A stretch of DNA of 64,000 bases from Pseudoalteromonas sp. A25 (GCF_009176705.1 NZ_AP021846.1:2822001-2886000), one strand, 5' to 3'; counted from the stretch's first letter, positions 19,059 to 29,646 are shown. Numbers and translations are program-made. The notes: generated from the letters alone by a model not told the origin.

Positions 19059-19433
19059 TTACATAATAAGCGCCGATTTAGAGCCTGCTAAATAGCCGAT
19101 ACCGAGCAAAGAAAGCGTTGCGAATATCAAAGCTGACAGTTGAAGTGAACGCGTTTTAGCCTTAGCACTAATCACTCCCAGAGCAATATATGCCAACACC
19201 AGTAGTATTTTTTCTAATAACCATGGCTGCCCTAGGGGGTTAATGCTCCCCATAATAAGCAAACTAATCGCAGACACAAGTAACAGCGTGTCGATACCAT
19301 GACTGGCAATGAATACGCCCTTATTAGCGGCAATTTTTCCTGACGCTAAACGAGAAACCGAGCGAGTATAAAACAATATAATACTCAAAACGGCAAATAA
19401 TACATGGGTGTGCTTAAGTGCAATATAATCCAT
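19059..19433 (-). CDS. sirB2: SirB2 family inner-membrane protein
   Basis: 124 residues with four hydrophobic helices. Family features are KHTHVLFAVLSIILFYTRSV at the N-terminus and HGIDTLLLVSAISLL in the second helix, with histidines on the membrane face. Function unknown. The start has an AAGAGA box. It belongs to the conserved block between prmC and sirB1, but here an HD-GYP regulator gene lies between it and prmC. Confidence 0.88.
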   Translation of the reverse strand: MDYIALKHTHVLFAVLSIILFYTRSVSRLASGKIAANKGVFIASHGIDTLLLVSAISLLIMGSINPLGQPWLLEKILLVLAYIALGVISAKAKTRSLQLSALIFATLSLLGIGYLAGSKSALIM

Positions 19434-19445
19434 AATGTCTCTTTG

Positions 19446-20993
19446 TTATTGTTTATCTGGGTAACGAACCAAAATGCCTTCGATATCATCAATGTATTCA
19501 TTAAGTATATCTACAAGTTTGGGATCAAAGTGTTTACCTTTTTGTTTATTGATTTCTTCTAATGCTTGCTCTTGTGTCCAAGGAGCCTTGTAACAGCGCT
19601 TGTGTCTGAGCGCATCATACACATCAGCTAATGCCACAATACGACCAAATATATGAATTTCTTCGCCTTTTTTGCCATCCGGGTACCCCGAACCATCCCA
19701 CTTTTCATGATGTTCTTTGGCGATAATCGCACCAGCATTAACAATTTCGCGCCTTGAGTCTTGCAAAATCTTATAGCCCTTTAAAGTGTGAGACTTCATC
19801 ACATCCCACTCTTTATCATCTAACTTGCCAGGTTTATTTAAAATGGCATCAGGTATACCCACCTTACCTACATCATGAAGTGGTGATGCCATTCTCAGAA
19901 GCTCGACATCATGATGACTCAGCTTACAGTGTGTAGCAAACAGCTCACACATATACGCAACCCGCTTTACATGATTGCCTGTTTCAGTGGAGCGTTGTTC
20001 AAGTGCTTCGCTCAAACGATATACTAACTCTTGCTGTGTGCTTTCAATTTCTGCTTGTAATTGAACATTTTCATAAGCAAGTTGCACATTTTGAGAGAAT
20101 ATTTTTATCAGGTGTTTTTGCGTGTCTGTTAAATACTCCGGAATACCAGAAACAAACAACATTGAGCTATGGTTGTATTCACTCGAACAATAGGCGAACA
20201 AGTAATTATCTTTATAAACTATGCCTTTATCACTCAATGCTTGGTTACACGCATCTAACTGCTCGGGGGTCAAAACTTCATTAATGGGCTTACCTTCGCA
20301 GCGTTCAAACTCACCTCTTCCCGTAAAAACAACGAGCTGACCGCTGGACTTGCTGCTTTGATTACTCGCCACTAAAGACGTCGCATACATCGCCTCGTCA
20401 ACCGTACCGAGTAGGGAGGTTAATTGTTGCATAACCCCTTGTATAAAATGCTCTATGGAGTGCGTGGCAAAAATATCTCTAGAGGCACAAATGATTTTTT
20501 CTAAGCCCTGACGAGATTGTTCAATCGCTAATATATCTCTGTAAGAACGCAGGCTCGACATAACCACAGTGAATAATTTTTGAGCCGTCAATTCTGTTTT
20601 TGATTTGTAGTCATTAATATCATAGTTAACAATAACTTGACGCTCTGGCGCTTGGCCGGGCTGACCGGTTCGTAAAATTATGCGTATATGGCTATTTTTT
20701 GCCTCTTCGCGAATAAACTTCGCAACTTGTAAACCTGCATCATCTGTTTCCATAACCACGTCAAGTAACACAATTGCAGCATCAGGGTGGTCGATTATAA
20801 CTTTGCGAGCTTCCTCTCCAGAGTATGCACTTAAAAACTCTAATCGCTTTTTTTGAAATTCAAAATCACTGAGCGCGAGCTTGGTGACAGCGTGTACTTC
20901 AGGTTCATCATCAACAATAATGACCTTCCACTTACCACTGTTTTCCGGCTCTATGACTTCGTTAGGTTCATCAGAAAACAAAAAATCATCCAT
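19446..20993 (-). CDS. Response regulator with DUF3369 and HD-GYP domain (c-di-GMP phosphodiesterase)
   Basis: 515 residues from ATG 20993, chosen because AAGGA lies seven bases upstream; a GTG seven codons earlier (21014) lacks a site. The N-terminal receiver has the phospho-acceptor in IVLLDVVM and lysine in YKSKTE. A DUF3369 sensory-type region (about 170-310) follows, then a short coiled coil (YENVQLQAEIESTQQEL). The C-terminal HD-GYP domain carries ETGNHVKRV, HDVGKVGIPD, the KEHHEKWDGSGYP motif and ALADVYDAL, so the catalytic metal ligands are present. HD-GYP proteins degrade cyclic di-GMP. No cognate kinase is adjacent. It ends 12 bases before sirB2 and so appears to belong to that operon. 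Confidence 0.92.
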   Translation of the reverse strand: MDDFLFSDEPNEVIEPENSGKWKVIIVDDEPEVHAVTKLALSDFEFQKKRLEFLSAYSGEEARKVIIDHPDAAIVLLDVVMETDDAGLQVAKFIREEAKNSHIRIILRTGQPGQAPERQVIVNYDINDYKSKTELTAQKLFTVVMSSLRSYRDILAIEQSRQGLEKIICASRDIFATHSIEHFIQGVMQQLTSLLGTVDEAMYATSLVASNQSSKSSGQLVVFTGRGEFERCEGKPINEVLTPEQLDACNQALSDKGIVYKDNYLFAYCSSEYNHSSMLFVSGIPEYLTDTQKHLIKIFSQNVQLAYENVQLQAEIESTQQELVYRLSEALEQRSTETGNHVKRVAYMCELFATHCKLSHHDVELLRMASPLHDVGKVGIPDAILNKPGKLDDKEWDVMKSHTLKGYKILQDSRREIVNAGAIIAKEHHEKWDGSGYPDGKKGEEIHIFGRIVALADVYDALRHKRCYKAPWTQEQALEEINKQKGKHFDPKLVDILNEYIDDIEGILVRYPDKQ

Positions 20994-21027
20994 ATAGGGA
21001 TCCTTTAAGTGCACATCTACATAGTTA

Positions 21028-21882
21028 TTATCGGGACTCCCCTAGCCATTGCGCTAGAGTGACACGATCACAGCCTGCCATATCTTTAATTGTAAGTATA
21101 TTGATATACGCCATTTGTGCAAAATACTGCTGCAATTTAGTAGCTTGTCTATAACCATGTTCAATGAGCAAATAGCCCCCCGGGTTGAGGTGCTGCGTGC
21201 CTTGAGCAATGATCACTTTAATATCTGCCATTCCCTCATCATCAGCAACTAATGCACTTAGCGGCTCAAACCTGACGTCTCCTTGTGACAGATGATGATC
21301 GTCATACTCTATATACGGTGGGTTGCTCACAATAAGATCAAATTTACTGTTATCAATTGCTTGATACCAGTCGCTTTGTTCAATGTGAACATTTTCAAAA
21401 CCAAGCTTTTGTTGATTTCGTTTCGCAAGCGCGACTGCCTCTGCAGAATAGTCCAATGCGGTTACCTGCCAATGCGGCTTTTCTGATGCTAATGCTAGCG
21501 CTATCGCGCCTGTGCCAGTGCCAAGGTCGAGTACTTTTGCGTGTTCAGGTAGAGCCAAATTTAGTGCATATTCAACCAATGTTTCGGTGTCTGGACGCGG
21601 AATAAGCGTGCTGGGGTTGACCTCTAAAGGCAAACTCCAAAACTCTCGTTCTCCTATAATGTGCGCAATAGGCTCACCTGTTTGCCGCCTTGCAACTAGT
21701 TCACTAAATTGCGTCTGCTGCGTGTCAGTAAGCTCGCCATCAGGCCAAGCAAATAAGTAGCTTTTTGGTTTATCAATAACATGTAGAAGCAAAACCTCAC
21801 TATCCAGTTTTGCGCTATCTGAGGTGTCTTTTAGGAGCTGAGAAGCCCAAGCGACTGCTTGGGCAACAGTTTGTGTGGTCAC
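21028..21882 (-). CDS. prmC: Release-factor glutamine methyltransferase PrmC
   Basis: 284 residues. An N-terminal helical domain (AVAWASQLLKDT) is joined to a SAM-dependent methyltransferase with VLDLGTGTGAIALAL and the NPPY active-site tetrad (IVSNPPYIEYDD). PrmC methylates the glutamine of the GGQ motif in RF1 and RF2. The gene starts two bases after prfA, its substrate gene, in the usual hemA-prfA-prmC order. Confidence 0.96.
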   Translation of the reverse strand: MTTQTVAQAVAWASQLLKDTSDSAKLDSEVLLLHVIDKPKSYLFAWPDGELTDTQQTQFSELVARRQTGEPIAHIIGEREFWSLPLEVNPSTLIPRPDTETLVEYALNLALPEHAKVLDLGTGTGAIALALASEKPHWQVTALDYSAEAVALAKRNQQKLGFENVHIEQSDWYQAIDNSKFDLIVSNPPYIEYDDHHLSQGDVRFEPLSALVADDEGMADIKVIIAQGTQHLNPGGYLLIEHGYRQATKLQQYFAQMAYINILTIKDMAGCDRVTLAQWLGESR

Positions 21883-21884
21883 GA

Positions 21885-22970
21885 TTATTCGTCACCCATC
21901 GCTGCAAGTAAGTCTGCTTGGTGTTCAAGTAGAAGTGGGTCGATGATAGCCCCTAAATCACCCGCTACGACTTCGTTTAGTCGGTATAAAGTTAAGTTTA
22001 TGCGGTGGTCGGTAATACGACCTTGCGGATAGTTATAAGTACGGATACGCTCCGAACGGTCGCCACTACCTACCAAGTTACGACGCTCAGACGCCTCAGC
22101 AGCTTGACGCTTTTCATCTTCCGCCTGTTGTAACCGAGCACCAAGGACCGACAGTGCTTTAGCGCGGTTTTTGTGCTGCGAACGCTCATCTTGACACTCC
22201 ACAACAACACCCGTTGGTAAGTGAGTAATACGAATTGCTGAATCTGTTTTGTTTACGTGCTGACCACCGGCACCTGAAGCTCTAAAAGTATCTATTTTTA
22301 AATCAGCAGCATTAATCTGAATAGCTTCCGCTTCTGGGATCTCAGCCATTACAGCTACGGTACATGCTGAAGTATGAACACGGCCTTGCGATTCCGTCTC
22401 TGGGACACGCTGTACACGGTGTGCGCCTGACTCAAACTTCAACTTACCATAAACGCCATCACCACTGATATTAGCTATGATCTCTTTGTAACCGCCATGT
22501 TCACCTTCATTGGCACTCACCACTTCCACTTTCCACTTTTGTGTCTCGGCATAACGGCTATACATACGGAATAAATCACCCGCAAAAATTGCAGCTTCGT
22601 CACCACCTGTACCTGCACGTACTTCAAGGAATACATTGTTGTCATCCTTGGGATCTTTAGGCAACATGAGTACTTGCAAGTCATCTTCTAACTGCGCAAT
22701 GGCGGCTTTCGCTTCTTTATATTCTTCTTGGGCCATTTCACGCATATCTGGATCGGAGTCTTTTAGCATCTCTTCAGATGTTGCTACATCTTCTTGCGCT
22801 TGCTGATAGGCTGCGAACGCTTTTACAACATCCTCAAGTTCCGAATACTCTTTTGACAAAGTACGAAAGCGATTTTGATCCCCTATAACTTCTGGGTCAC
22901 TTAGCATCGCTTGCACTTCTTCATAGCGCTCAGCTAAGGTCTCTAACTTACGATATACAGACTCTTTCAT
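21885..22970 (-). CDS. prfA: Peptide chain release factor 1
   Basis: 361 residues from ATG 22970, close to E. coli RF1 in length. A TTG seven codons upstream lies within the hemA end and is unlikely. The GGQ loop is [15 protein letters not shown], and the stop-codon recognition region ([18 protein letters not shown]) has the tripeptide region of RF1. It recognises UAA and UAG. It starts seven bases after the hemA stop, behind an AGGA box that overlaps that stop. Confidence 0.97.
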   Translation of the reverse strand: MKESVYRKLETLAERYEEVQAMLSDPEVIGDQNRFRTLSKEYSELEDVVKAFAAYQQAQEDVATSEEMLKDSDPDMREMAQEEYKEAKAAIAQLEDDLQVLMLPKDPKDDNNVFLEVRAGTGGDEAAIFAGDLFRMYSRYAETQKWKVEVVSANEGEHGGYKEIIANISGDGVYGKLKFESGAHRVQRVPETESQGRVHTSACTVAVMAEIPEAEAIQINAADLKIDTFRASGAGGQHVNKTDSAIRITHLPTGVVVECQDERSQHKNRAKALSVLGARLQQAEDEKRQAAEASERRNLVGSGDRSERIRTYNYPQGRITDHRINLTLYRLNEVVAGDLGAIIDPLLLEHQADLLAAMGDE

Positions 22971-22977
22971 TAACGTA

Positions 22978-24234
22978 TTATTCCTGCTCAATTCCTAATG
23001 TTTGTTTAAGTTGTGCCAACTGCTCATAATCACCCAGTTTAGCAGCTTCCTGGATCGCTTTTGTGGGGGCATGAGTTAATCTATTGGTTAGTTTGTTGGC
23101 CAACTCTAGCAACACCTTTTCTGAAGGCTTGCCTGATTCTAGTTGGCTGAGTGCTTTTTCAACCAACTCTGTTTTCATTTGCTGGGCACTATCTCTGTAT
23201 TGAACAATGACATCCACAGACTTTAACGAGCGTTGCCATTGGGCAAATTCGCGTGTTTTTTCTTCAATAATAGCTTGCGCTTGACGAGCTGCTTGCTCTC
23301 GGCTGGCCATATTTTCGCTGACAATGGCCTGTAAGTCATCTACTGAATACAGGTAAGCCGCGTCTAAATCTCCCACTTGGCTCTCAATATCACGAGGTAC
23401 TGCAATATCAACAAATAGCATTGGCTTATAGCGACGCTGTTTTAGCGCTTGCTCAACAACACCTTTACCGATAATTGGCAAAGTGCTCGCAGTTGAAGAG
23501 ATAACAATATCTGCATTATGCAGCTCTTGAGGTAATTGCGCCAAAGATATCACGTGCCCTTGCACTTCATTTGCTAAGCCTTGAGCACGTTCTATGGTTC
23601 TGTTTGCCACGGTGATAGATTTAGGGTGATGCTGATATAAATGTCTTGCTACTAACTCTATCGTTTCGCCCGCACCTATCAGCAACACTCTCGTTTTATC
23701 TAGTTGCCCATAAATATGTTTTGCTAAATTCACAGCCGCATATGCCACAGATACCGCGCTGGCACCGATCTCAGTCTCGGTACGCACTTGTTTGGCAACC
23801 GAGAATGTTTTTTGAAACAACCGCTCAAAGGTTGGCTTGATACCATTGTGCTGCTTGGCACTGTTATAGGCTTGCTTTATTTGGCCTAAAATTTGCGGCT
23901 CACCTAAAACCAACGAATCGAGCCCACATGCAACTCGCATTAAATGATTAATCGCATCTTGATTGTGATGCACGTAAACATTCTCGCTCAGTTGTGATTC
24001 ATCGATATTATGAAAGCATGCTAGCCATTGAAGAAGCACTTGGGAATTCTCGCTCTCAAGGCTACAATAGATTTCGGTACGGTTACAGGTTGAGACAATA
24101 ACAGACTCTTTAAATTGACCATGTTGAGCCAACTGAGTAAGAGCTAGAGATAGTTGCTCAGGGGAAAAAGCGACTTTTTCGCGTAATTCTACCGATGCCG
24201 TTTTATGATTTATACCTAGTGCTATGATGGTCAT
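22978..24234 (-). CDS. hemA: Glutamyl-tRNA reductase
   Basis: 418 residues, equal to the E. coli enzyme. The catalytic cysteine lies in STCNRTEIY, preceded by [17 protein letters not shown]. The NADPH domain has [16 protein letters not shown] and [11 protein letters not shown], and a C-terminal dimerisation helix closes the protein. It converts Glu-tRNA to glutamate semialdehyde, the first step of tetrapyrrole synthesis. First gene of the minus-strand block, divergent from lolB with 83 bases between starts. Confidence 0.97.
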   Translation of the reverse strand: MTIIALGINHKTASVELREKVAFSPEQLSLALTQLAQHGQFKESVIVSTCNRTEIYCSLESENSQVLLQWLACFHNIDESQLSENVYVHHNQDAINHLMRVACGLDSLVLGEPQILGQIKQAYNSAKQHNGIKPTFERLFQKTFSVAKQVRTETEIGASAVSVAYAAVNLAKHIYGQLDKTRVLLIGAGETIELVARHLYQHHPKSITVANRTIERAQGLANEVQGHVISLAQLPQELHNADIVISSTASTLPIIGKGVVEQALKQRRYKPMLFVDIAVPRDIESQVGDLDAAYLYSVDDLQAIVSENMASREQAARQAQAIIEEKTREFAQWQRSLKSVDVIVQYRDSAQQMKTELVEKALSQLESGKPSEKVLLELANKLTNRLTHAPTKAIQEAAKLGDYEQLAQLKQTLGIEQE

Positions 24235-24317
24235 AGATGCCAGAATTGCCCGAGCCCTGTTTTAAAGCTGGCAATTTTACCAAAAATCAATCGAATATGG
24301 AAAGTAAGGAACATCAT

Positions 24318-24902
24318 TTGACACGATTTCATTTGATTTTGCTCATGTTTTTTTTATTTATCAGTGGATGTGCGCAAAAAATCTCCCCCCCAAAACAGCA
24401 AATGCGTGATTGGAAAGTCTCATTGCAGTCTCAATCCGCCTGGCAAGCAAGCGGAAAATTAGCTTTTATCAGCGATACAGATCGCCAATCAGCTAACTTT
24501 AACTGGCACTACGAAAATGGCAAACAACATCTCATATTAACTAGCTTTATTGGTACACGTATTTTATCACTCAAAGAACTGGCTCAACACAGTGAGCTGC
24601 AATACGACGGCAATACCTATTTTGACACCAACAGCCAACAATTAGTTAAACGCCTTAGTGGCTTAGATTTACCCGTAGCGCAAGCGCCTGCTTGGCTTAC
24701 CGGTACTGTTGATAACCCAACAAATCAATATGATGATCAAGCGCGGCTCACTTCAAGTGTTTGGACAGATGAAAACGGTCAACTTTGGCAAGCTCAATAT
24801 CAACAGTTTAACCTCATAGAGGGCATGTGGCTCCCTACACGCATGAACCTCTCACATAATAAACTACGCATTAAGATCCAGCTTAATTCATGGCAATTTT
24901 AG
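24318..24902 (+). CDS. lolB: Outer-membrane lipoprotein receptor LolB
   Basis: 194 residues from TTG 24318, which has GGA of an AAGGA box seven bases upstream; the ATG at 24297 and the open frame back to 24237 lack sites. A lipoprotein signal (LLMFFLFISGC) is followed by WQASGKLAFISD, the hydrophobic loop region around SFIGTRILSL, and a C-terminal VWTDENGQLWQAQYQQFN. LolB receives lipoproteins from LolA at the outer membrane. The lolB-ispE-prs order divergent from hemA is that of E. coli. Confidence 0.92.
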   Translation: MTRFHLILLMFFLFISGCAQKISPPKQQMRDWKVSLQSQSAWQASGKLAFISDTDRQSANFNWHYENGKQHLILTSFIGTRILSLKELAQHSELQYDGNTYFDTNSQQLVKRLSGLDLPVAQAPAWLTGTVDNPTNQYDDQARLTSSVWTDENGQLWQAQYQQFNLIEGMWLPTRMNLSHNKLRIKIQLNSWQF

Positions 24903-24903
24903 T

Positions 24904-25752
24904 ATGACTGCATTAACTTTAATGGCACCAGCCAAACTTAACTTATTTTTACACATCAATGCTCAGCGTGACGATGGTTATCACGAATTAGAAACTTTAT
25001 TTACTTTTTTAGATTTTGGCGATGAACTCACCTTTGCTCTTTCCAATGAGCCTGAGATTTTAGTGAAAGGTGATACAGCTGACATCCCATTGGAAGATAA
25101 TTTAATTTATAAAGCAGCCATGGCGCTACAACCGTTCAAGCAAGTAGAGCAAGGTATTTGTATTGAATTATCTAAAAAGTTACCTATGGGTGGCGGTGTT
25201 GGCGGTGGCTCATCAGATGCAGCCACAACATTATTAGCAATTAATCAATTATGGAAATGTAATTTAAGTAACGAAAAGTTGGCAGAATTAGGCCTTGAAT
25301 TAGGCGCTGATGTACCCGTGTTTGTTAATGGTAAAACGGCGCTCGCACAAGGCGTAGGCGAACAGCTAACCCCCGTGACCCTGCCCCAGCGCTGGTTTTG
25401 TGTGGTTTTCCCCAATGTCCATGTTAGTACCGCAAAGGTGTTTACTCACCCCAATTTGCCAAGAGATACCAACAAGCTTTCACAGCATTGGGAACTGTCA
25501 AATACCCGTAATGATTGTGAGGCTTTGGTTAAAAAGCTATACCCCGAGGTTGAAAAGACCCTAGTGTGGTTGCTAAAATATGGCCCGTCTCGTATGACAG
25601 GAACCGGAGCGTGTTGTTTTGTTGAACTCGATTCAATGGATGCAGCACAGCGTGTGCTCAGTTCATTACCGTCATACTGGCAGGGTTTTATAGCCCAGAG
25701 CACCAATATATCAACTGCCCACGTGCAACTTGATAATTGGCTCAAAATGTAG
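24904..25752 (+). CDS. ispE: 4-diphosphocytidyl-2-C-methyl-D-erythritol kinase
   Basis: 282 residues of the GHMP kinase family. The N-terminal LMAPAKLNLFLHI, the ATP-binding PMGGGVGGGSSDAATTL and the C-terminal MTGTGACCFVEL motifs are all present. IspE phosphorylates CDP-ME in the MEP isoprenoid pathway; ispA and dxs of the same pathway occur later in the window. It starts one base after the lolB stop codon. Confidence 0.97.
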   Translation: MTALTLMAPAKLNLFLHINAQRDDGYHELETLFTFLDFGDELTFALSNEPEILVKGDTADIPLEDNLIYKAAMALQPFKQVEQGICIELSKKLPMGGGVGGGSSDAATTLLAINQLWKCNLSNEKLAELGLELGADVPVFVNGKTALAQGVGEQLTPVTLPQRWFCVVFPNVHVSTAKVFTHPNLPRDTNKLSQHWELSNTRNDCEALVKKLYPEVEKTLVWLLKYGPSRMTGTGACCFVELDSMDAAQRVLSSLPSYWQGFIAQSTNISTAHVQLDNWLKM

Positions 25753-25832
25753 AAGTAAATTGTTTAAGTTAGCCTGTTTTGACTCTGTCATTGCATGTTA
25801 GTCCAAAAATTCAGTGCCTGAGGAACCCTACC

Positions 25833-26780
25833 GTGCCTGACATGAAGCTCTTCGCTGGTAACGCAACACCTGAGTTAGCTCAAAAAGTTGCAAAACGTTT
25901 ATTCATTGAATTAGGTGATGCTGTAGTTGGTCGTTTTAGTGACGGCGAAATCAGCGTTCAAATCAATGAGAACGTACGCGGATCGGATGTTTTCATTATC
26001 CAGTCAACTTGTGCCCCTACAAACGATAACCTAATGGAGCTTATCGTGATGGTCGACGCGCTGCGTCGTGCATCTGCGGGTCGTATTACTGCTGTAATCC
26101 CTTATTTTGGTTATGCTCGTCAAGACCGTCGTGTACGTTCTGCCCGTGTACCAATTACCGCTAAGGTTGTTGCTGACTTCCTATCTAGCGTTGGTGTTGA
26201 CCGTGTATTAACGGTTGATCTTCACGCAGAACAAATCCAAGGATTTTTTGACGTTCCTGTTGATAACGTATTTGGTAGCCCAGTGCTATTAGATGATATG
26301 CAAGAGCGTGAATTTGAAGATGTTGTCGTTGTTTCACCTGATATCGGTGGTGTAGTGCGAGCAAGAGCAATTGCAAAACTACTCAACGATACTGATTTAG
26401 CTATCATCGACAAGCGTCGTCCTCAAGCCAACGTATCACAAGTAATGCATATTATTGGTGACGTTGCCGGTCGTGACTGCATCATTGTTGACGATATGAT
26501 TGATACTGGTGGTACGCTTTGTAAGGCAGCTGAAGCGCTAAAAGAGCATGGAGCAAAACGCGTTTTTGCCTATGCAACTCACCCAGTACTTTCTGGTGCA
26601 GCAGCTGACAACTTGCGCAACTCTGTGATTGACGAAGTAATTGTAACTGACTCAATTCCACTTTCAGACGAACTTCGAGCTTTAGATAACATTAAAGTCC
26701 TTACGCTTGCTGATATGCTTGCAGAAACAATTCGTCGTATTAGTAATGAAGAGTCAATCTCTGCGATGTTCCAGCACTAA
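25833..26780 (+). CDS. prs: Ribose-phosphate pyrophosphokinase (PRPP synthetase)
   Basis: 315 residues from GTG 25833, preceded by GAGG; this gives the family start [15 protein letters not shown] and the E. coli length. The frame is open further upstream to 25779 without family conservation. Motifs include DGEISVQI, the ATP-binding YARQDRR, the [11 protein letters not shown] segment and the PRPP loop [11 protein letters not shown]. It supplies PRPP for nucleotides, histidine, tryptophan and NAD. A strong terminator follows. Confidence 0.97.
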   Translation: MPDMKLFAGNATPELAQKVAKRLFIELGDAVVGRFSDGEISVQINENVRGSDVFIIQSTCAPTNDNLMELIVMVDALRRASAGRITAVIPYFGYARQDRRVRSARVPITAKVVADFLSSVGVDRVLTVDLHAEQIQGFFDVPVDNVFGSPVLLDDMQEREFEDVVVVSPDIGGVVRARAIAKLLNDTDLAIIDKRRPQANVSQVMHIIGDVAGRDCIIVDDMIDTGGTLCKAAEALKEHGAKRVFAYATHPVLSGAAADNLRNSVIDEVIVTDSIPLSDELRALDNIKVLTLADMLAETIRRISNEESISAMFQH

Positions 26781-26811
26781 TTTGCTGTAGTTACAATGAT
26801 GTAATTAAGTG

Positions 26812-26837
26812 AAAAGCACCTCAGGGTGCTTTTTTTG
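26812..26837 (+). terminator. Rho-independent terminator after prs
   Basis: AAAGCACC and GGGTGCTTT arms with a short loop, followed by seven Ts. It closes the lolB-ispE-prs unit. Confidence 0.88.
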
Positions 26838-26870
26838 TGCTTCTATGTTTTATTTATCGACCAGCAATGG

Positions 26871-26876
26871 TATAGT
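26871..26876 (+). promoter_or_regulatory. Candidate -10 (TATAGT) before rplY
   Basis: TATAGT lies about 70 bases upstream of rplY, after the prs terminator; the matching -35 is poor (TTTTAT at 26848-26853). A promoter is expected here because of the upstream terminator. Confidence 0.35.
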
Positions 26877-26946
26877 AGCGCGCCTTTTTAGGTAGGGTGT
26901 TTGGTCGCGAGCACCTTAAACATTAATTAAAAAACTTGGAGACATT

Positions 26947-27564
26947 ATGTCTAACGAATTATATACATTGAATGCCGAAGTACGTGCTGACTTAGGTACT
27001 GGTGCGAGCCGCCGCCTACGTCGTGCAGACAAGGTGCCAGCAATCCTTTACGGTGCTGAGAAAGACGCAGTTGCGCTTACTCTTGACCACAACAAAGTAT
27101 TAAAAGCGCAAGAAGATGAAGGTTTCTACAGCCACATCCTTACGCTAAACATTGCTGGTGAGTCTGTTGAAGCAATTCTTAAAGACATTCAACGTCACCC
27201 GTACAAGCCTAAGATCACTCACTTAGACTTCCAACGTGTTGATGCTAACCACAAGATCCACACTAAAGTACCTGTACACTTCTTAAACGAAGAAAAAGCA
27301 ACTAAAGGCGGTAACACTGTTGCTCACCTAGTTACAGAAATCGATGTAACTTGTTTACCAGCAGCACTTCCTGAGTTCATCGAAGTAGACGTAGCCGCTC
27401 TTGAAGTTGGTGCAACTTTACACCTTTCTGATATTAAACTTCCAGCAGGTGTTACTTCAGTTGAGCTTGCTAAAGGCGAAGGTCATGACCAAGCGGTTGT
27501 TACACTAAACGCGCCTAAAGGCTCTTCTGCATCTGAAGAAGAAGCTGAAGACGCAGCAGAATAA
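26947..27564 (+). CDS. rplY: 50S ribosomal protein L25 (long Ctc form)
   Basis: 205 residues, the longer Ctc-type L25 with an extra C-terminal beta-domain, unlike the 94-residue E. coli form. The RNA-binding N-terminal half includes [21 protein letters not shown] and [20 protein letters not shown]. The C-terminus is acidic ([12 protein letters not shown]). It binds 5S rRNA. A GGAG box precedes the ATG. It is followed by pth with 19 bases between. Confidence 0.96.
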   Translation: MSNELYTLNAEVRADLGTGASRRLRRADKVPAILYGAEKDAVALTLDHNKVLKAQEDEGFYSHILTLNIAGESVEAILKDIQRHPYKPKITHLDFQRVDANHKIHTKVPVHFLNEEKATKGGNTVAHLVTEIDVTCLPAALPEFIEVDVAALEVGATLHLSDIKLPAGVTSVELAKGEGHDQAVVTLNAPKGSSASEEEAEDAAE

Positions 27565-27583
27565 TTATTAAGGTGTCAGCACC

Positions 27584-28168
27584 TTGAATAATATTCAAAT
27601 GCTAGTGGGCCTGGCTAATCCAGGCCCCGAATATCAAAACACACGTCACAATGCGGGTGAATGGTTCATTCTCGAACTCGCCAAACGCTACAACTGCCAA
27701 CTAAAACCTGACGCAAAACACCACGGCCTAACTGGCAAAGTACTTATCAATAATCAAGAATTCAAACTTTTGATCCCAACCACCTATATGAACTTAAGTG
27801 GTAAATCGGTAAGCAGCCTCGCTAATTTTTATAAAATTCCCGTGGAAAACATTCTCGTTGCACATGACGAAATGGATTTAGAACCAGGTGTTGCCAAGCT
27901 CAAAAAAGGCGGCGGGCATGGCGGCCATAACGGCCTAAAAGACATCATCGCCAAAATGGCGAACAATAAAGAATTTATGCGTTTGCGAATTGGTATTGGC
28001 CATCCCGGACACAAAGATAAAGTGACGGGTTGGGTGTTAGGTAAAGCGCCTAAAGAAGACCAAGAGAAAATTGATGCTGCGGTTGATGAAGCCGTACGTT
28101 GTATGGAAATTCTAGCTAAAGACGGTGTGTTAAAAGCACAAAATAGACTACATTCATTTAAGCCGTAA
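27584..28168 (+). CDS. pth: Peptidyl-tRNA hydrolase
   Basis: 194 residues, the same as E. coli. The start is TTG 27584 behind AAGGTG; an in-frame ATG five codons later has no site. Motifs are [22 protein letters not shown] (catalytic His in RHNAG), [12 protein letters not shown] and the basic [13 protein letters not shown]. It recycles peptidyl-tRNA. The rplY-pth-ychF order is typical of gammaproteobacteria. Confidence 0.96.
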   Translation: MNNIQMLVGLANPGPEYQNTRHNAGEWFILELAKRYNCQLKPDAKHHGLTGKVLINNQEFKLLIPTTYMNLSGKSVSSLANFYKIPVENILVAHDEMDLEPGVAKLKKGGGHGGHNGLKDIIAKMANNKEFMRLRIGIGHPGHKDKVTGWVLGKAPKEDQEKIDAAVDEAVRCMEILAKDGVLKAQNRLHSFKP

Positions 28169-28214
28169 TTTAAAGTATATTGCGTTTATCTGAGTCAAAT
28201 TAGGGTTCAAAACT

Positions 28215-29306
28215 ATGGGTTTTAAATGTGGCATTGTTGGTTTACCTAATGTTGGTAAATCTACCCTTTTCAATGCGTTAACTAAAGCGGGTATCGAAGC
28301 CGCCAACTTTCCATTTTGTACTATCGAGCCAAATACAGGTGTAGTACCGGTTCCTGATAATCGCCTAAATCAATTAGCCGAAATCGTGAACCCGCAGCGC
28401 ATCATACCGACAACAATGGAGTTTGTTGATATTGCGGGTTTGGTTAAAGGTGCATCAAAAGGTGAAGGCCTAGGTAACCAGTTCTTAGCTAATATTCGTG
28501 AAACAGACGCTATCGGACATGTAGTTCGTTGCTTTGAAAATGAAAATATCGTTCACGTAGCAGGTACTATTGACCCTGCTGATGATATTGATGTGATCAA
28601 CACCGAACTTGTTTTAGCTGATATGGATGCCGCTGATCGCGCTATGCAACGTAACGCTAAAAAAGCCAAAGGCGGCGATAAAGAAGCAAAATTCCAGAAC
28701 CAAGTACTTGAAAAAGTAAAAGCCCACTTAGATGAAGGCTTAACACTCCGTTCATTGCAATTGGAAAAAGAAGAAAAAGAAGCGATTAAGCCAATAAACT
28801 TCTTAACCATCAAGCCAACTATGTACATTGCAAACGTGAATGAAGACGGTTTTGAAAATAACCCTTTCCTTGATAAAGTACGTGAAATTGCAGCGGCTGA
28901 AGATGCGGTTGTGATCCCAGTATGCGCTGCAATCGAAGCGGAACTTTCAGAACTTGAAGACGAAGATAAACTTGAGTTTATGGAAGACCTTGGTCTTGAA
29001 GAGCCAGGGTTAAACCTTGTGATCCGTGGTGGCTACGAATTACTTAAGCTACAAACATACTTCACAGCAGGCGTAAAAGAAGTACGCGCATGGACTATTC
29101 CAGTTGGTGCAACTGCGCCACAAGCTGCAGGTAAAATTCACACTGACTTTGAACGCGGCTTTATTCGTGCGCAAACCATTGCTTTTGATGACTACATTCA
29201 ATATCGTGGTGAAAGTGGTGCAAAAGATGCGGGTAAGTTCCGCCAAGAAGGCAAAGATTACATCGTTAAAGATGGTGATGTACTGAACTTCTTATTCAAT
29301 GTCTAA
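28215..29306 (+). CDS. ychF: Redox-regulated ATPase YchF (OLA1 family)
   Basis: 363 residues, equal to E. coli YchF. The P-loop is [15 protein letters not shown], the switch II region [17 protein letters not shown], and the atypical NKxE-equivalent NVNEDGF specifies ATP rather than GTP. The C-terminal TGS domain ends [12 protein letters not shown]. The family binds ribosomes and affects oxidative-stress response and translation start. A terminator follows directly. Confidence 0.96.
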   Translation: MGFKCGIVGLPNVGKSTLFNALTKAGIEAANFPFCTIEPNTGVVPVPDNRLNQLAEIVNPQRIIPTTMEFVDIAGLVKGASKGEGLGNQFLANIRETDAIGHVVRCFENENIVHVAGTIDPADDIDVINTELVLADMDAADRAMQRNAKKAKGGDKEAKFQNQVLEKVKAHLDEGLTLRSLQLEKEEKEAIKPINFLTIKPTMYIANVNEDGFENNPFLDKVREIAAAEDAVVIPVCAAIEAELSELEDEDKLEFMEDLGLEEPGLNLVIRGGYELLKLQTYFTAGVKEVRAWTIPVGATAPQAAGKIHTDFERGFIRAQTIAFDDYIQYRGESGAKDAGKFRQEGKDYIVKDGDVLNFLFNV

Positions 29307-29320
29307 AGTACATTAAATCA

Positions 29321-29350
29321 AAAAGGGCCCCAGAGGCCCTTTTTTGTTTT
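29321..29350 (+). terminator. Rho-independent terminator after ychF
   Basis: AAGGGCC and GGCCCTT arms with a five-base loop followed by a run of Ts. It separates the rplY-pth-ychF unit from the tRNA operon. Confidence 0.88.
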
Positions 29351-29501
29351 TGTAGATAAGTATGTTGCTTTACGATAAAACAAACGCGACTACTTTACAT
29401 ACAATCGATTAAAATAGCAGCGGCCAATGACATTAACGTGACCAATTAGGCTATTTAATCTGCAAATAGACACGCTAGGACAGTTTTTTGCAAAAAAGGT
29501 G

Positions 29502-29530
29502 TTGACGACTTTGGGGCATATCAGCATAAT
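29502..29530 (+). promoter_or_regulatory. Promoter of the tRNA operon, with GC-rich discriminator
   Basis: TTGACG at 29502-29507 and CATAAT at 29525-29530 are separated by exactly 17 bases and followed by ACGCCCCGCA. A GC-rich discriminator just after the -10 is typical of stable-RNA promoters under ppGpp/DksA control. The first tRNA starts 39 bases after the -10. Confidence 0.78.
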
Positions 29531-29569
29531 ACGCCCCGCATCAGCGATGATGAGAAATAAAAAAAAGAT

Positions 29570-29646
29570 GGCTATGTAGCTCAGCTGGTTAGAGCACATC
29601 ACTCATAATGATGGGGTCCCCTGTTCAAATCAGGGCATAGCCACCA
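29570..29646 (+). tRNA. tRNA-Met(CAT), elongator, copy 1
   Basis: 77 bases with a 7-bp acceptor stem (GGCTATG/CATAGCC), the anticodon loop CTCATAA and an encoded CCA. The sequence resembles E. coli metT elongator rather than the initiator or the lysidine Ile type. Confidence 0.95.
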
